Shown piece after piece: positions 9,673-19,039 of a stretch of 64,000 nt of DNA. Under the pieces are notes generated by a model. The model did not search any database. It saw only the letters and a program-made list of their open reading frames with translations, and was not told where the DNA came from. Origin of the DNA: a cyanobacterium endosymbiont of Rhopalodia gibberula (GTDB taxonomy: Bacteria; Cyanobacteriota; Cyanobacteriia; Cyanobacteriales; Microcystaceae). The stretch is from positions 1,798,001-1,862,000 of the forward strand of contig NZ_AP018341.1 of the NCBI RefSeq assembly GCF_003574135.1. Direction: 5' to 3'. How positions within the stretch are numbered: position 1 is the first letter of the stretch; the number at the start of each line of letters is the position of its first letter. The position numbers and the translations under genes are program-made.

Positions 9673-10278
9673 GTGACAGCAATTTTGAAGTCTGATAACA
9701 ACACAATATTAACTCATCAATGGCACGCTCTCGACATTATTTGGAAAGGTGGTGAAGAACAAGTCAAACGGGGACTCCCTCATCATCAATTGTCTCCTGC
9801 ATGGCAGATTCTGTTGTTAGGGGATGGTTCTCCAACTCGGAATTTACAACTACTTACGACAGAAAACACAGAAATTGATCTTATTGACATGTCCTTGATT
9901 GATAAGAGTGGAGATGGCGCTCCGGTGCAGATCGAAAAAGTACTTGAACCTCGTCTTCGACGACAGGTTTGGCTACGAACAGCATCAGGACAAATATTAG
10001 CTTATGCTGCTTCTTGGTGGAATGCAAATCATATAGACAAATACTTACATAATCGCTCCTTACCCATTTGGGATAGCCTTTCGCGATCATATACGGAACT
10101 GTACCGTGATATTCAAGGGATTTATTATGGCAATTCCTCTGCTTTAGAAGAGGCGTTTGGAGAAAAAGGTCCTTTTTGGGGTAGACATTATTTATTTTGG
10201 CATAATCGTAAACCTTTAACTTTGATTTATGAGGTGTTTTCTCCCTATTTACGCAAGTATTTGGGACCGATCAGTTAA
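9673..10278 (+). CDS. Chorismate lyase (DUF98 family)
   Basis: Removes pyruvate from chorismate to give 4-hydroxybenzoate, the first step of plastoquinone synthesis in cyanobacteria; the DUF98 protein Sll1797 of Synechocystis has been assigned this role. The 201-residue protein shows PAWQILLLGDGSPTRNLQLL near residue 42, RLRRQVWLRTASGQILAYAA in the middle and GPFWGRHYLFWHNRKPLTLI near the C-terminus, all typical of the family. The start is a GTG at 9673. Keeping a quinone-synthesis gene says that an electron-transport chain still runs in this organism. Confidence 0.82.
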   Translation: MTAILKSDNNTILTHQWHALDIIWKGGEEQVKRGLPHHQLSPAWQILLLGDGSPTRNLQLLTTENTEIDLIDMSLIDKSGDGAPVQIEKVLEPRLRRQVWLRTASGQILAYAASWWNANHIDKYLHNRSLPIWDSLSRSYTELYRDIQGIYYGNSSALEEAFGEKGPFWGRHYLFWHNRKPLTLIYEVFSPYLRKYLGPIS

Positions 10279-10611
10279 AACCGCTTCCAAGTTAGTAAAT
10301 CTGTCTTGACCATTATTTTAATTTTTCAGTTCCCTTTTTTGCCATTGCTGGGCGCAAACAACCATAAATAACTCGAAAATAACATCTTTATAGCAATTGT
10401 AGAATCAAGAATAAACAATTTTGTTGAGAGAAGGTTTGAGAGATTGATTATAAGTTGCGCTAAATATAAATACGTAGTGCTACAAAATGAGTTAAAAATA
10501 GACTTAAGCAAGTTAGATATTGACAGTGTTGGATGGTTTCCGCTATCCACCCTTTTACTATTAAAAATAATAAATATTTGCAATGTATTAAAATTCACAA
10601 AAGCTTCACCA
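10279..10611. other. Convergent spacer between chorismate lyase and yceD
   Basis: Both flanking genes point into this 333-bp stretch. The hairpin at 10598-10629 is the only structure found. A minus-strand open frame at 10326-10598 has the low-complexity composition of non-coding DNA and is not considered a gene. Confidence 0.55.
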
Positions 10612-10629
10612 TCATTGTGAAAGCTTTTG
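10598..10629 (-). terminator. Hairpin overlapping the yceD stop codon
   Basis: CAAAAGCTTTCAC pairs with GTGAAGCTTTTG (12 bp with one bulged T) around a 7-nt loop on the minus strand. It begins inside the last codons of yceD and includes its TGA. The run of T after the stem (TGAATTTTAA) is weak, so termination may be partial. Confidence 0.6.
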
Positions 10630-11112
10630 TTTTAAACATTCTAACGAAGCCCAACGATTATCAATGGGAGATGGATTTTGAGAACAATCAGAAATAGGTT
10701 GCTGACAATTCTTTCCACATAACTGTCTAAGAGGCATTGCCAATGATAATTGTTCATAAAGCCAGGTTTCAGAATTAAGATGTCCATCAGGAGAAAGGGA
10801 CTCCGATAAATCCTCCCCAGAGAGAGAAGTTTCTTGGGGAATGTCAGGCAAACTTAAGTTTTTGTCGAGCCAGACAATTTCCGAGGTGTCGACGACAATA
10901 CGATGATTGTATTGTTGCACGCAGCGATCGCAGATCAACGTAATAATTGTTTCCCCTTTTACTTTTATGTCTAGGAATGTTCCCCCATGACGAATGCTCA
11001 GGGTTCCACGAAAAGGCATCAAAGTATCCAAGCCAGGGATAAAATCATCAATGAGAATAGTCTGGGTTCTCTCGGTGCGTTGAAGTAAATGGGGAATATA
11101 TAGGGATTGCAT
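10612..11112 (-). CDS. yceD: YceD family protein (DUF177)
   Basis: Bacterial YceD/DUF177 proteins are often encoded next to ribosomal protein L32 and are linked to 23S rRNA or ribosome assembly; no rpmF is seen here. The motif ITLICDRCVQQYNHRI contains the conserved C-x-x-C, and a second Cys pair lies in LRQLCGKNCQQP. An in-frame ATG 10 codons upstream (11142) exists, but a perfect AGGAGG at 11122-11127 sits nine bases before the ATG at 11112, so the protein should start MQSLYIPHLL and have 166 residues. It carries one of the four HIP1 octamers (10924-10931). Confidence 0.85.
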   Translation of the reverse strand: MQSLYIPHLLQRTERTQTILIDDFIPGLDTLMPFRGTLSIRHGGTFLDIKVKGETIITLICDRCVQQYNHRIVVDTSEIVWLDKNLSLPDIPQETSLSGEDLSESLSPDGHLNSETWLYEQLSLAMPLRQLCGKNCQQPISDCSQNPSPIDNRWASLECLKQKLSQ

Positions 11113-11121
11113 CGTATCACA

Positions 11122-11127
11122 CCTCCT
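11122..11127 (-). promoter_or_regulatory. Ribosome-binding site of yceD
   Basis: AGGAGG on the minus strand lies nine bases upstream of the ATG at 11112 and inside the longer open frame. It decides the shorter start. Confidence 0.75.
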
Positions 11128-11196
11128 ATCCGTAGCTATCATTCGCTAATCTCATTGTACCAAGCGTCATACTAAAGATGAAGTATAAAAAGTCCA

Positions 11197-11219
11197 AGTA
11201 ACCTAAAATTTAGGTTACT
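11197..11219. repeat. Small palindrome AGTAACCTAAA, 11-bp arms
   Basis: AGTAACCTAAA and its exact reverse complement flank a single A. It lies 85 bp upstream of yceD and resembles the hairpin inside tsaB at 3473-3500 (AGTAACC, then TAA). Confidence 0.6.
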
Positions 11220-11339
11220 GTAAGGTTCAACACACTTAAACAAAGATCACTTGAAAATCAGTCAATATACTTTTCCAATAAGATTGATTGTCTCATTCAT
11301 CTAAAAAGTATGAAATAGGTACAAACATAAAAAGAACAG

Positions 11340-11642
11340 TTAGTTATTTTTGTGTCTTGAATAACTGGTGATTCTAGCCTCTCTAGACAATTCTGGCTTC
11401 TCTAAACTAAGTCTTATGAATCCGTAGCTAATAACTTCAACAACTGTTGCTCTGACTGTGTTCTATCACTACAAAAACTTGATCTTTATTAAAAATCAAT
11501 TATCAAGAATCTTGTAAATCTTGCAAAGTAAGAATCTCAGATCTTTTCATCAAGACTTTGTCATAGCTAGTCTAGAAGAGCTATGGTTCCTAACCATTAA
11601 TGATAGAACTTTTCGTACTCATAAGCTACTCATAACAAAAAC
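11340..11642 (-). pseudogene. Unrecognised degraded coding region
   Basis: On the minus strand a frame broken by stops gives KVLMKRSEILTLQDLQDS, then KDQVFVVIEHSQS, then after a frameshift EQQLLKLLATDS. The residue mix looks like a real cytoplasmic protein, and the region is less AT-rich than the barren spacers. The family is not recognised. It lies between yceD and guaB3. Confidence 0.4.
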
Positions 11643-11675
11643 TGTATGCTTCCCTAACATGGTAATTGGGATAAA

Positions 11676-12839
11676 TTACTTACCCATGCCTAACTGTTGA
11701 GCTTTTTGGTATACTTTTCCTTCCGTTAATAAAGACGGCGCAATGACAACTTCAACCTGTTGCATATCTTTGATAGTTTTTGCTCCTAAAGTTCCCATAC
11801 TGGTTTTAAGTGCACCTAATAAGTTGTGGGTTCCATCGTCTAACCGAGCAGGTCCGGTGAGAATTTCCTTAATTGTTCCAGTGGTTCCCACATCAATCCT
11901 AGTTCCCCTCGGTAATACTGGAGAGGGAGTCGCCATACCCCAATGATATCCTCGTCCAGGGGCTTCTATCGAACGAGCAATTGGGGATCCAATCATCACC
12001 GCATCGGCCCCACAGGCGACACATTTACAAATATCTCCTCCTGTCACAACACCCCCATCAGCAATTACAGGGATATAATGTCCAGTTTCTTGGTAATACT
12101 CATCGCGTGCTGCGGCACAGTCAGCTACAGCAGTTGCTTGAGGAACGCCTACCCCTAACACACCACGGGAGGTACAAGCAGCCCCAGGACCTATGCCTAC
12201 TAAAACACTGGCTGCTCCGGCTTTCATCAGACTTAATGCGACTTCGTAGGTGACACAATTGCCCAGAACCACGGGCATAGGCATTTCGTGGCAAAATCGC
12301 TTTAAGTTAAGGGAACTGATGGATTCAGGGGAAAAGTGAGCAATAGAAACCACCGTCGCTTGAACAAACAATAAATCTGCTCCTGCTTCGGCTACAATTT
12401 GACCATATTGAGAAGCTCCCGCTGGAGTCAGACTTACTGCTGCAATGCCCCCGCGGTCTTTAATATCAGTGATACGCTCTTTAATCAGTTCTGGTTCGAT
12501 AGGTTTAGCATATAGTTCTTGCATTAACCCCACAAATTCTGATTTCCCGACTGATGCAATGCGATCAAGAATGGGGTTAGGATCTTCATAGCGAGTTTGT
12601 ATTCCTTCTAAGTTTAGAACTCCCATAGCTCCTAACTCGGATAGCAATACCGCCATTTTGACATCAACGACACCATCCATTGCACTAGCGATAATGGGTA
12701 TGTTCCTTTCAATGCCGCCAACAGTCCAGTTAGTCTGTGCTAAACTCGGATCTAAAGTCCGGTTCCCAGGAGCAAGAGCGATTTCATCTATTCCGTAGGC
12801 TCGTCGGGCAACTTTACCTCGACCTATCACTATATCCAC
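11676..12839 (-). CDS. guaB3: GuaB3-type IMP dehydrogenase-related protein
   Basis: TIM-barrel enzyme of the IMP dehydrogenase/GMP reductase superfamily, in the short form (387 residues, no CBS pair) that cyanobacteria carry. The catalytic loop GIGPGAACTSRGVLGVG holds the Cys at about residue 222. VIADGGVVTGGDICKCVACG and ADAVMIGSPIARS are the phosphate-binding segments, and the opening VRRAYG-like GKVARRAYGIDEIALAPG is typical of GuaB3. It would oxidise IMP to XMP with NAD on the way to GMP. It is flanked by non-coding DNA on both sides and looks intact. Confidence 0.9.
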   Translation of the reverse strand: MDIVIGRGKVARRAYGIDEIALAPGNRTLDPSLAQTNWTVGGIERNIPIIASAMDGVVDVKMAVLLSELGAMGVLNLEGIQTRYEDPNPILDRIASVGKSEFVGLMQELYAKPIEPELIKERITDIKDRGGIAAVSLTPAGASQYGQIVAEAGADLLFVQATVVSIAHFSPESISSLNLKRFCHEMPMPVVLGNCVTYEVALSLMKAGAASVLVGIGPGAACTSRGVLGVGVPQATAVADCAAARDEYYQETGHYIPVIADGGVVTGGDICKCVACGADAVMIGSPIARSIEAPGRGYHWGMATPSPVLPRGTRIDVGTTGTIKEILTGPARLDDGTHNLLGALKTSMGTLGAKTIKDMQQVEVVIAPSLLTEGKVYQKAQQLGMGK

Positions 12840-13828
12840 GAATTTGTATCCCGTTCCCTATAAGTATTAGTTTAGACTATCAAATTTTGAGGAGTTTAGG
12901 AGATCGGTTTTTCGGAATTGTTTAGATAATTCCCAGAAATATTCGGGCGAGGTAAAGTAGAAAATTAATGGCGTCAATGAAATTGAACAAAAATATTGAG
13001 CATTAACACTACCTGAATTTTTTTCTAATCAAGAAGTTTAACGTAAACATTATCAAAGTCAGGCAGAAAGACACAATGTAATGTTAAAATAACGAGAGAT
13101 AATTGTACAATTTTTTTCTTTAGAAGCAAAAGTAACTATATTTTAGACTTAATATTAAAAATAATTTTTTAAATTCTGAAACAGCTAATTGTACGATGGA
13201 AGTCTCAATAAAATAATCTCCTGACTGTTTTTAGAAAGGTCTTGTTAATTTCTAAATAGAAATTTGGCTCTTATAGACTAAGGATAATTATTAGTAATTA
13301 ACAGGTCAATAATGGTATTAGTAAGAACTATGTATCCTAGTTATTAATATAATAAGCGGATATAAAAATATCTTTAAACTTTCAAAATAACTAGTTTTAA
13401 TAGGTTTCATAATGACGCCAATAGACATTTTTTTTGTTTTTTAAATCACCAAAACTCTCTGATTTCAGATTAATACTGCTCCAGCCAAGTGGATCAAACT
13501 ATTATGCTTCATTTTTTTTGTTGATATCTAGAGACAAAAAATGATTATACAATTTCTTATGATAAACTTAGTTTAAAGGATTAATAGTAAATTGCGACGT
13601 ATCGTATTAGAAGTTATAAACGAAACTGGACCTAATACATCCGTTACTAATTTTAGTTAATTAAATAGAAATAAAGATACAAAATCAAAAAAAACTTGAT
13701 TTTTACCTATTGTTTATTGCCTTTCCAAAACCCCTTAAACCTGAATAAAGGATTAGGGTAAACACAAAATCCTACAGACAGTAGATACAATAACCTCGGT
13801 TTATTCTATCTACTCTACAAAAACGCTT
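12840..13828. other. Spacer between guaB3 and carB
   Basis: 989 bp between divergent genes. No protein similarity was found in any frame. The last 100 bp before carB must hold its promoter, but no clear element was found. No attenuator-like hairpin precedes carB. Confidence 0.55.
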
Positions 13829-16800
13829 ATGCCACGCCGCAACGACTTAAAAAAAATCTTAATTTTAGGTGCAGGACCCATTGTTATTGGACAAGCTTGC
13901 GAATTCGACTATTCTGGTACTCAAGCTTGTAAAGCATTGCGAGAAGAAGGATATGAAATTGTATTAATCAACTCTAATCCTGCATCGATTATGACCGATC
14001 CTGAAATGGCTAATCGCACTTATATCGAACCCCTAACCCCCGATATGGTAGAAAAAGTCATTGCCAAAGAACGTCCTGATGCGTTATTGCCGACAATGGG
14101 AGGTCAAACTGCTCTTAATGTAACGGTGTCTTTAGCTAAAACTGGAGTTTTGGATAGATATCATGTGGAGTTAATCGGTGCGAAACTGCCAGCTATTGAA
14201 ATGGCAGAAGATCGGGAGTTATTTAAAAAAGCGATGGCTAAAATTGGAGTTCCTGTTTGTCCTTCGGGTATTGCCAGTACCCTCAAGCAAGCACAGGTAA
14301 TTGGTCAAGAAATTGGACCTTATCCTTTGATCATACGCCCCGCATTCACTCTAGGAGGAACGGGAGGAGGTATTGCTTATAACCAAGAAGAATTTGAAGA
14401 AATGGTGCAATTTGGGATTGATACATCTCCTGTTTCTCAAATTTTAATCGAAAAATCTTTGTTAGGATGGAAAGAATATGAATTGGAAGTGATGCGGGAC
14501 TTAGCTGATAATGTGGTCGTTATCTGTTCAATCGAAAACTTTGACCCGATGGGAATCCACACAGGGGACTCTATAACAGTAGCACCTGCACAGACATTAA
14601 CCGATAAAGAATATCAACGATTAAGAGATTATTCTCAAGCAATTATCCGCCAAATTGGCGTAGAAACAGGAGGGTCTAATATTCAATTTTCTGTCAACCC
14701 TGTCAATGGAGATGTGATCGTCATTGAAATGAATCCCCGTGTATCACGATCATCTGCATTAGCATCCAAAGCAACAGGGTTTCCCATTGCCAAAATTGCC
14801 GCTAAACTAGCAGTGGGATTCACTCTCAATGAAATAAACAACGACATAACCAAACAAACTCCCGCATCCTTTGAACCGAGCATTGACTATGTAGTGACAA
14901 AAATACCCCGTTTTACATTTGAAAAATTTCATGGTTCCCGGCCCATTCTAACTACCCAAATGAAATCTGTAGGGGAGGTAATGGCTATAGGACGAACTTT
15001 TCAAGAGTCTTTTCAAAAAGCCTTGCGAGCATTAGAAACAGGACGACATGGCTTCGGCTGTGACCGAAAAGAAACACTACCCACTCTATCTCAAGTCTGC
15101 GCTAATCTACGAACCCCCAACCCTGACCGTGTTTATAGTATACATCATGCATTGCAACTGGGAATGACCGTAGACGAAATTCACGAATTGACTGCCATTG
15201 ACATCTGGTTTTTGGATAAGTTACAAGAACTTAGTGAAAGCGAAAAATTCCTCAAACAAACTCCCTTAACCGACATTACAACCCAAAAAATGCGGTTGAT
15301 TAAACAACAAGGGTTTAGCGATCACCAAATTGCTTTTGCAACGAAAACTAATGAAGACGAAGTCAGAAGCTATCGCAAGAGGTTAGGCATCATTCCGGTA
15401 TATAAGGTTATAGATACTTGCGCGACAGAATTTGAAGCCTTTACTCCCTATTTTTATTCCACTTATGAACCTTCAGAAACAGAAGTAACTCCTAGTGAGA
15501 AACAGAAAGTCATGATCTTAGGGGGAGGTCCTAACCGTATTGGACAAGGAATTGAATTTGACTATTGTTGCTGTCATGCATCCTTTTCCCTCAGCGATGC
15601 AGGGTTTGAAACCATTATGGTGAATTCTAACCCTGAAACCGTTTCCACCGATTACGATACAAGCGATAGATTGTATTTCGAACCCATAACTAAAGAAGAT
15701 GTCTTAAACGTTATCGAAACTGAGAACCCTGTGGGGATCATTGTCCAATTTGGAGGTCAAACTCCCTTGAAATTGGCAGTTCCATTGCAAGCATACCTCG
15801 ATAGTCCCGAGTGCCCTGTCCAAACCAAAATTTGGGGAACCTCTACAGACGCGATCGATACGGCAGAAGATAGGGAGCGCTTTGAAAAGATATTACATGA
15901 TATTGATATTAAACAACCTCCTAACGGAATTTCTCGCAGTTATGAAGAATCATTAGTTATTTCTTCTCGTATTGGTTATCCTGTCGTTGTACGTCCTTCC
16001 TATGTGTTGGGAGGAAGAGCCATGGAAATTGTCTATTCCGATGAAGAATTAGAACACTACATGACATACGCTGTACAAGCGGAACCTAACCATCCTATTT
16101 TAATTGATAAGTTTCTTGAAAATGCTATCGAAGTTGATGTTGATGCTTTGTGTGATATGACTGGAAGTGTAGTTATTGGCGGCATCATGGAACATATTGA
16201 ACAAGCGGGTGTGCACTCTGGGGACTCAGCTTGTTCTCTTCCTTTCATTACTCTTTCTGCAACAGTTATTGATACTATTAGAACTTGGACAACTAACTTA
16301 GCAAATAGATTAAAAGTGATTGGGTTAATGAACATTCAATATGCTATTCAGGGGGAAACTGTTTACATTTTAGAAGCAAATCTTCGTGCATCTCGCACCG
16401 TTCCCTATGTGTCTAAAGCAACAGGACGACCTTTGGCTAAAATTGCCTCTTTACTTATGTCAGGAAAAACTTTAGAAGAGTTAAAAATAACTAAGGAATT
16501 TGTTCCCCGTCATATTGCTGTTAAAGAAGTAGTTTTACCTTTCCAAAAATTTCCAGAAACTGACACTTTATTAGGTCCAGAAATGCGATCTACTGGGGAA
16601 GTAATGGGAATAGATGATGACTTTGGAAAAGCTTTTGCTAAAGCAGAAATTGCTGCTGGAGTTGACTTAGCTACGACCGGAACGGTCTTTATTTCCATGA
16701 GTAATCGAGATAAAGTTGCGACAATTTCAGTCGTTAAAGACCTAGTTCTTTTAGGATTTAAAATTGTCGCAACTTCAGGAACTAAAAAAATATTATCCGA

Positions 16801-17074
16801 CAATGGAATTAAAGATGTAGAAGTTGTTTTTAAACTCAATGAAGGTCGTCCTAATGTAATAGATTGGATTAAAAATAAACAGATTCAATTTATTATTAAT
16901 ATTCCCAGTGGTGAAGAATCTCAAGTGGATGGTCGCTTAATTCGTCGCACTGCCTTGGATTATAAATTACCGGTTATTACAACAATAGCAGGGGCAAAAG
17001 CAACTGTTTCAGCTATTCGAGCTCTACAAACTCAACCTCTAGAAGTTAAGGCACTACAGGATTATTTTTTTTAA
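13829..17074 (+). CDS. carB: Carbamoyl-phosphate synthase large subunit
   Basis: Makes carbamoyl phosphate from bicarbonate, two ATP and ammonia delivered by CarA, feeding arginine and pyrimidine synthesis. At 1081 residues it is full length: two homologous ATP-grasp halves ([20 protein letters not shown] near residue 8, and [20 protein letters not shown] near residue 561), then a C-terminal MGS-like regulatory domain from about 950. Metal and ATP motifs NIQFSVNP and [20 protein letters not shown] are intact. It is the best conserved and longest gene of the window. carA is not in this window. A 7-bp GC hairpin follows 8 bases after the stop. Confidence 0.97.
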   Translation: MPRRNDLKKILILGAGPIVIGQACEFDYSGTQACKALREEGYEIVLINSNPASIMTDPEMANRTYIEPLTPDMVEKVIAKERPDALLPTMGGQTALNVTVSLAKTGVLDRYHVELIGAKLPAIEMAEDRELFKKAMAKIGVPVCPSGIASTLKQAQVIGQEIGPYPLIIRPAFTLGGTGGGIAYNQEEFEEMVQFGIDTSPVSQILIEKSLLGWKEYELEVMRDLADNVVVICSIENFDPMGIHTGDSITVAPAQTLTDKEYQRLRDYSQAIIRQIGVETGGSNIQFSVNPVNGDVIVIEMNPRVSRSSALASKATGFPIAKIAAKLAVGFTLNEINNDITKQTPASFEPSIDYVVTKIPRFTFEKFHGSRPILTTQMKSVGEVMAIGRTFQESFQKALRALETGRHGFGCDRKETLPTLSQVCANLRTPNPDRVYSIHHALQLGMTVDEIHELTAIDIWFLDKLQELSESEKFLKQTPLTDITTQKMRLIKQQGFSDHQIAFATKTNEDEVRSYRKRLGIIPVYKVIDTCATEFEAFTPYFYSTYEPSETEVTPSEKQKVMILGGGPNRIGQGIEFDYCCCHASFSLSDAGFETIMVNSNPETVSTDYDTSDRLYFEPITKEDVLNVIETENPVGIIVQFGGQTPLKLAVPLQAYLDSPECPVQTKIWGTSTDAIDTAEDRERFEKILHDIDIKQPPNGISRSYEESLVISSRIGYPVVVRPSYVLGGRAMEIVYSDEELEHYMTYAVQAEPNHPILIDKFLENAIEVDVDALCDMTGSVVIGGIMEHIEQAGVHSGDSACSLPFITLSATVIDTIRTWTTNLANRLKVIGLMNIQYAIQGETVYILEANLRASRTVPYVSKATGRPLAKIASLLMSGKTLEELKITKEFVPRHIAVKEVVLPFQKFPETDTLLGPEMRSTGEVMGIDDDFGKAFAKAEIAAGVDLATTGTVFISMSNRDKVATISVVKDLVLLGFKIVATSGTKKILSDNGIKDVEVVFKLNEGRPNVIDWIKNKQIQFIINIPSGEESQVDGRLIRRTALDYKLPVITTIAGAKATVSAIRALQTQPLEVKALQDYFF

Positions 17075-17081
17075 AATTATC

Positions 17082-17100
17082 AGGTGGGCAACACCCACCT
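17082..17100 (+). terminator. GC hairpin after carB
   Basis: AGGTGGG-CAACA-CCCACCT forms a 7-bp stem with a 5-nt loop, the only GC-rich stem in this spacer, 7 bases past the carB stop. There is no T-run after it. The sequence also resembles the GGTGGGCA...TGCCCACC short palindromes spread through cyanobacterial genomes, so it may be a repeat unit and not a true terminator. Confidence 0.5.
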
Positions 17101-17372
17101 AGCTTAATCTAATAAAAGGTAAGAATCTCCTGAATTGAAAGTTGTGATCTTTTATCATAAGACCAAGCGTAGCTTTAATAACATCAATAAGTTATTTGTC
17201 AACTAAATTACTTGAGATTTTGGAGATATATTTTCCATAATAGCGCATGAAAAGATAGTTTTGTATCCTCCAAATTTTGGTCAGGCTAACTGTCTAATTC
17301 TATTCTCGGGTTTATATGTAATTTTTCCGTAAAATGAGTAGTAAAGTACTCTTAATCGAAACTAACGTTAAG

Positions 17373-18815
17373 TCAAACTGAATTTGCCCAATCTTTTACC
17401 CAATTTAAAATTTTATGGACTTGTTTGGTGGTTATTGATTCACAATATAACCGTAATACTGGTTCAGTCCCACTAAAGCGAATCAATAACCAACTTCCAT
17501 CAGCTAAGCGATGTTTATAACCATCTTTTGTAAAACAATTTAATACTTTTTGTCCAGCAATTTCAGTTAACGGTTCTTGTTGTAGTTTTTCTATGAGTTT
17601 TGCCCGAACGTTTATATTAGCCAAGGGTAAATCAAGACGATCATAAACATTATAAAAATTGGTTTTATCTTGTAAATAGGTGTAATATTGTCCTAAATCT
17701 TTTCCACTTTCTACCATAGCTTCCAAGATATATAAAGCTGACAATAAAGCATCCCGTTCAGGAATATGAGTTCCATAACCAATTCCCCCAGATTCTTCTC
17801 CCCCGATCAAGGTATTAGTAGTTAACATTCGATCCGCAATATATTTATAACCGATAGGGGTTTCATAAACTGAAAGACCATAAATTTTTGCTAGACGAGA
17901 AGTTAAATCTGAACCACTTATAGTTTTAATAATTTCCCCTGTCAAGCCCTTACGTTTTGCTAAATGATCAATCAAAATAGGAATTAAAACTTGAGAACTT
18001 AGAAAGTTTCCTTGTCCATCCACTGCAGCAATGCGATCACCATCTCCATCAAAAACTAAACCAACTTTTAATCTATTATTTGCCTGACAGGCTGGGGTTT
18101 TGATGGCATTAAATAGTTTCGATAAATAACGAGGTAAAGGTTCAGGCGCACCTCCTTCAAATAAGGTATCGCGATCACCGTTAATTTCTTCAATAGCACA
18201 GCTTAACAATCGTTTTAAGCCTGTTGCAGCAGCCCCGTGCATCACATCAGCAAACACCTTTAATTTACCCGATGAAATAGCCCCACAAATGGTTTCGATA
18301 TCAACTTTTTGTTGTAACCCATAACAGTAACTTTCCCAAGGATCAAAGTAAGTCAAAGTTCCTGATTTAGAATTTAGAATAGGAGTATTAAGCAGTAAAG
18401 TCTCAATCTGCTGGGTTATTTCCTGAGAAACTGAGCCACCAAACGCTCCTTTTACCTTTAATCCTAAATATTTAGCGGGATTGTGACTTGCAGTTAAGAT
18501 AATCGCACCTAGAGCATTTTGTTGCTTGGCTGCCCAACTAAAGGCGGGAGTAGGGGCATAAGATTGGGATAATAAAACATCAAATCCCGCTTCTTGTATA
18601 GCTTCAGCGGCAACTTGAGCAAATTCTTCGGCTAAAAATCGACGATCATATCCTACAATCACTTGGCGTGTTCTATCAGGGGTTCCATAATTATCAGCTA
18701 AGATTTTGGCTGCGAGCGGGGCTAACAAAGCGACTCGTTCAAAAGTAAACTCAGCAGCAATGACACCGCGCCAGCCATCGGTGCCAAATTTAATCGGATT
18801 GACAGAAAAGAGCAT
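17373..18815 (-). CDS. Phosphoglucomutase/phosphomannomutase family protein
   Basis: Alpha-D-phosphohexomutase interconverting hexose 1- and 6-phosphates, for glycogen and sugar-nucleotide supply. The 480 residues show all four family motifs: active-site serine loop TASHNP at about 110, metal-binding FDGDGDRIA at about 254, sugar-specificity loop GGEESGGIGYG at about 338, and phosphate-binding RFSGTEPVLRLY at about 448. The N-terminus IKFGTDGWRGVIA is typical of cyanobacterial ManB/PGM2-type enzymes. Whether glucose or mannose phosphate is the main substrate cannot be told. It stands alone, and a 15-bp hairpin lies 43 bp upstream of its start. Confidence 0.9.
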   Translation of the reverse strand: MLFSVNPIKFGTDGWRGVIAAEFTFERVALLAPLAAKILADNYGTPDRTRQVIVGYDRRFLAEEFAQVAAEAIQEAGFDVLLSQSYAPTPAFSWAAKQQNALGAIILTASHNPAKYLGLKVKGAFGGSVSQEITQQIETLLLNTPILNSKSGTLTYFDPWESYCYGLQQKVDIETICGAISSGKLKVFADVMHGAAATGLKRLLSCAIEEINGDRDTLFEGGAPEPLPRYLSKLFNAIKTPACQANNRLKVGLVFDGDGDRIAAVDGQGNFLSSQVLIPILIDHLAKRKGLTGEIIKTISGSDLTSRLAKIYGLSVYETPIGYKYIADRMLTTNTLIGGEESGGIGYGTHIPERDALLSALYILEAMVESGKDLGQYYTYLQDKTNFYNVYDRLDLPLANINVRAKLIEKLQQEPLTEIAGQKVLNCFTKDGYKHRLADGSWLLIRFSGTEPVLRLYCESITTKQVHKILNWVKDWANSV

Positions 18816-18857
18816 AGTAAAGAACCTTCAACAAATATTGACTCTTCTTCAGATTAG

Positions 18858-18890
18858 CCTCAAACTGTTCTCTTTGAGAACAGTTTGAGG
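18858..18890. repeat. Perfect hairpin, 15-bp stem with TTT loop
   Basis: CCTCAAACTGTTCTC and its exact reverse complement flank TTT. On the minus strand it falls in the leader of the phosphohexomutase gene. On the plus strand it opens a structured stretch that ends in a terminator at 19001-19039. Confidence 0.8.
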
Positions 18891-18893
18891 AAG

Positions 18894-18917
18894 TATTATT
18901 TATTTAAATAAATAATA
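18894..18917. repeat. Perfect 24-nt palindrome (A/T only)
   Basis: Twelve bases are mirrored exactly with no loop, three bases after the preceding hairpin. Confidence 0.7.
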
Positions 18918-19000
18918 TTTACTTTTAAAAAGTTGAGTTTTCCTAAATTAATTGTGAATAAGTTGGTAGAGAAAACATCAATTTAATAAAACTCTCAAGT

Positions 19001-19039
19001 CAATCAAAGTTAGCTTAGCTGACTTTGATTGTTTTTTTT
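19001..19039 (+). terminator. Rho-independent terminator with no gene upstream
   Basis: A 14-bp stem starting CAATCAAAGT (one G-T pair) with loop TTA is followed at once by eight T. This is the best intrinsic terminator shape in the window. No plus-strand protein gene precedes it, so it ends either a small RNA or a lost gene. Confidence 0.8.

Noticed and set aside
10326-10598. A 90-codon minus-strand open frame
   Set aside because: Low-complexity Leu/Ser/Asn/Ile composition, no ribosome-binding site, overlaps a convergent spacer and a terminator hairpin; reads as non-coding AT-rich DNA.
16057-16839. Two minus-strand open frames inside carB
   Set aside because: Shadows of the strongly coding carB frame with no family similarity.
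17082-17100. carB hairpin as a certain intrinsic terminator
   Set aside because: No T-run; kept only as a possible terminator because it equally resembles a dispersed cyanobacterial palindrome.
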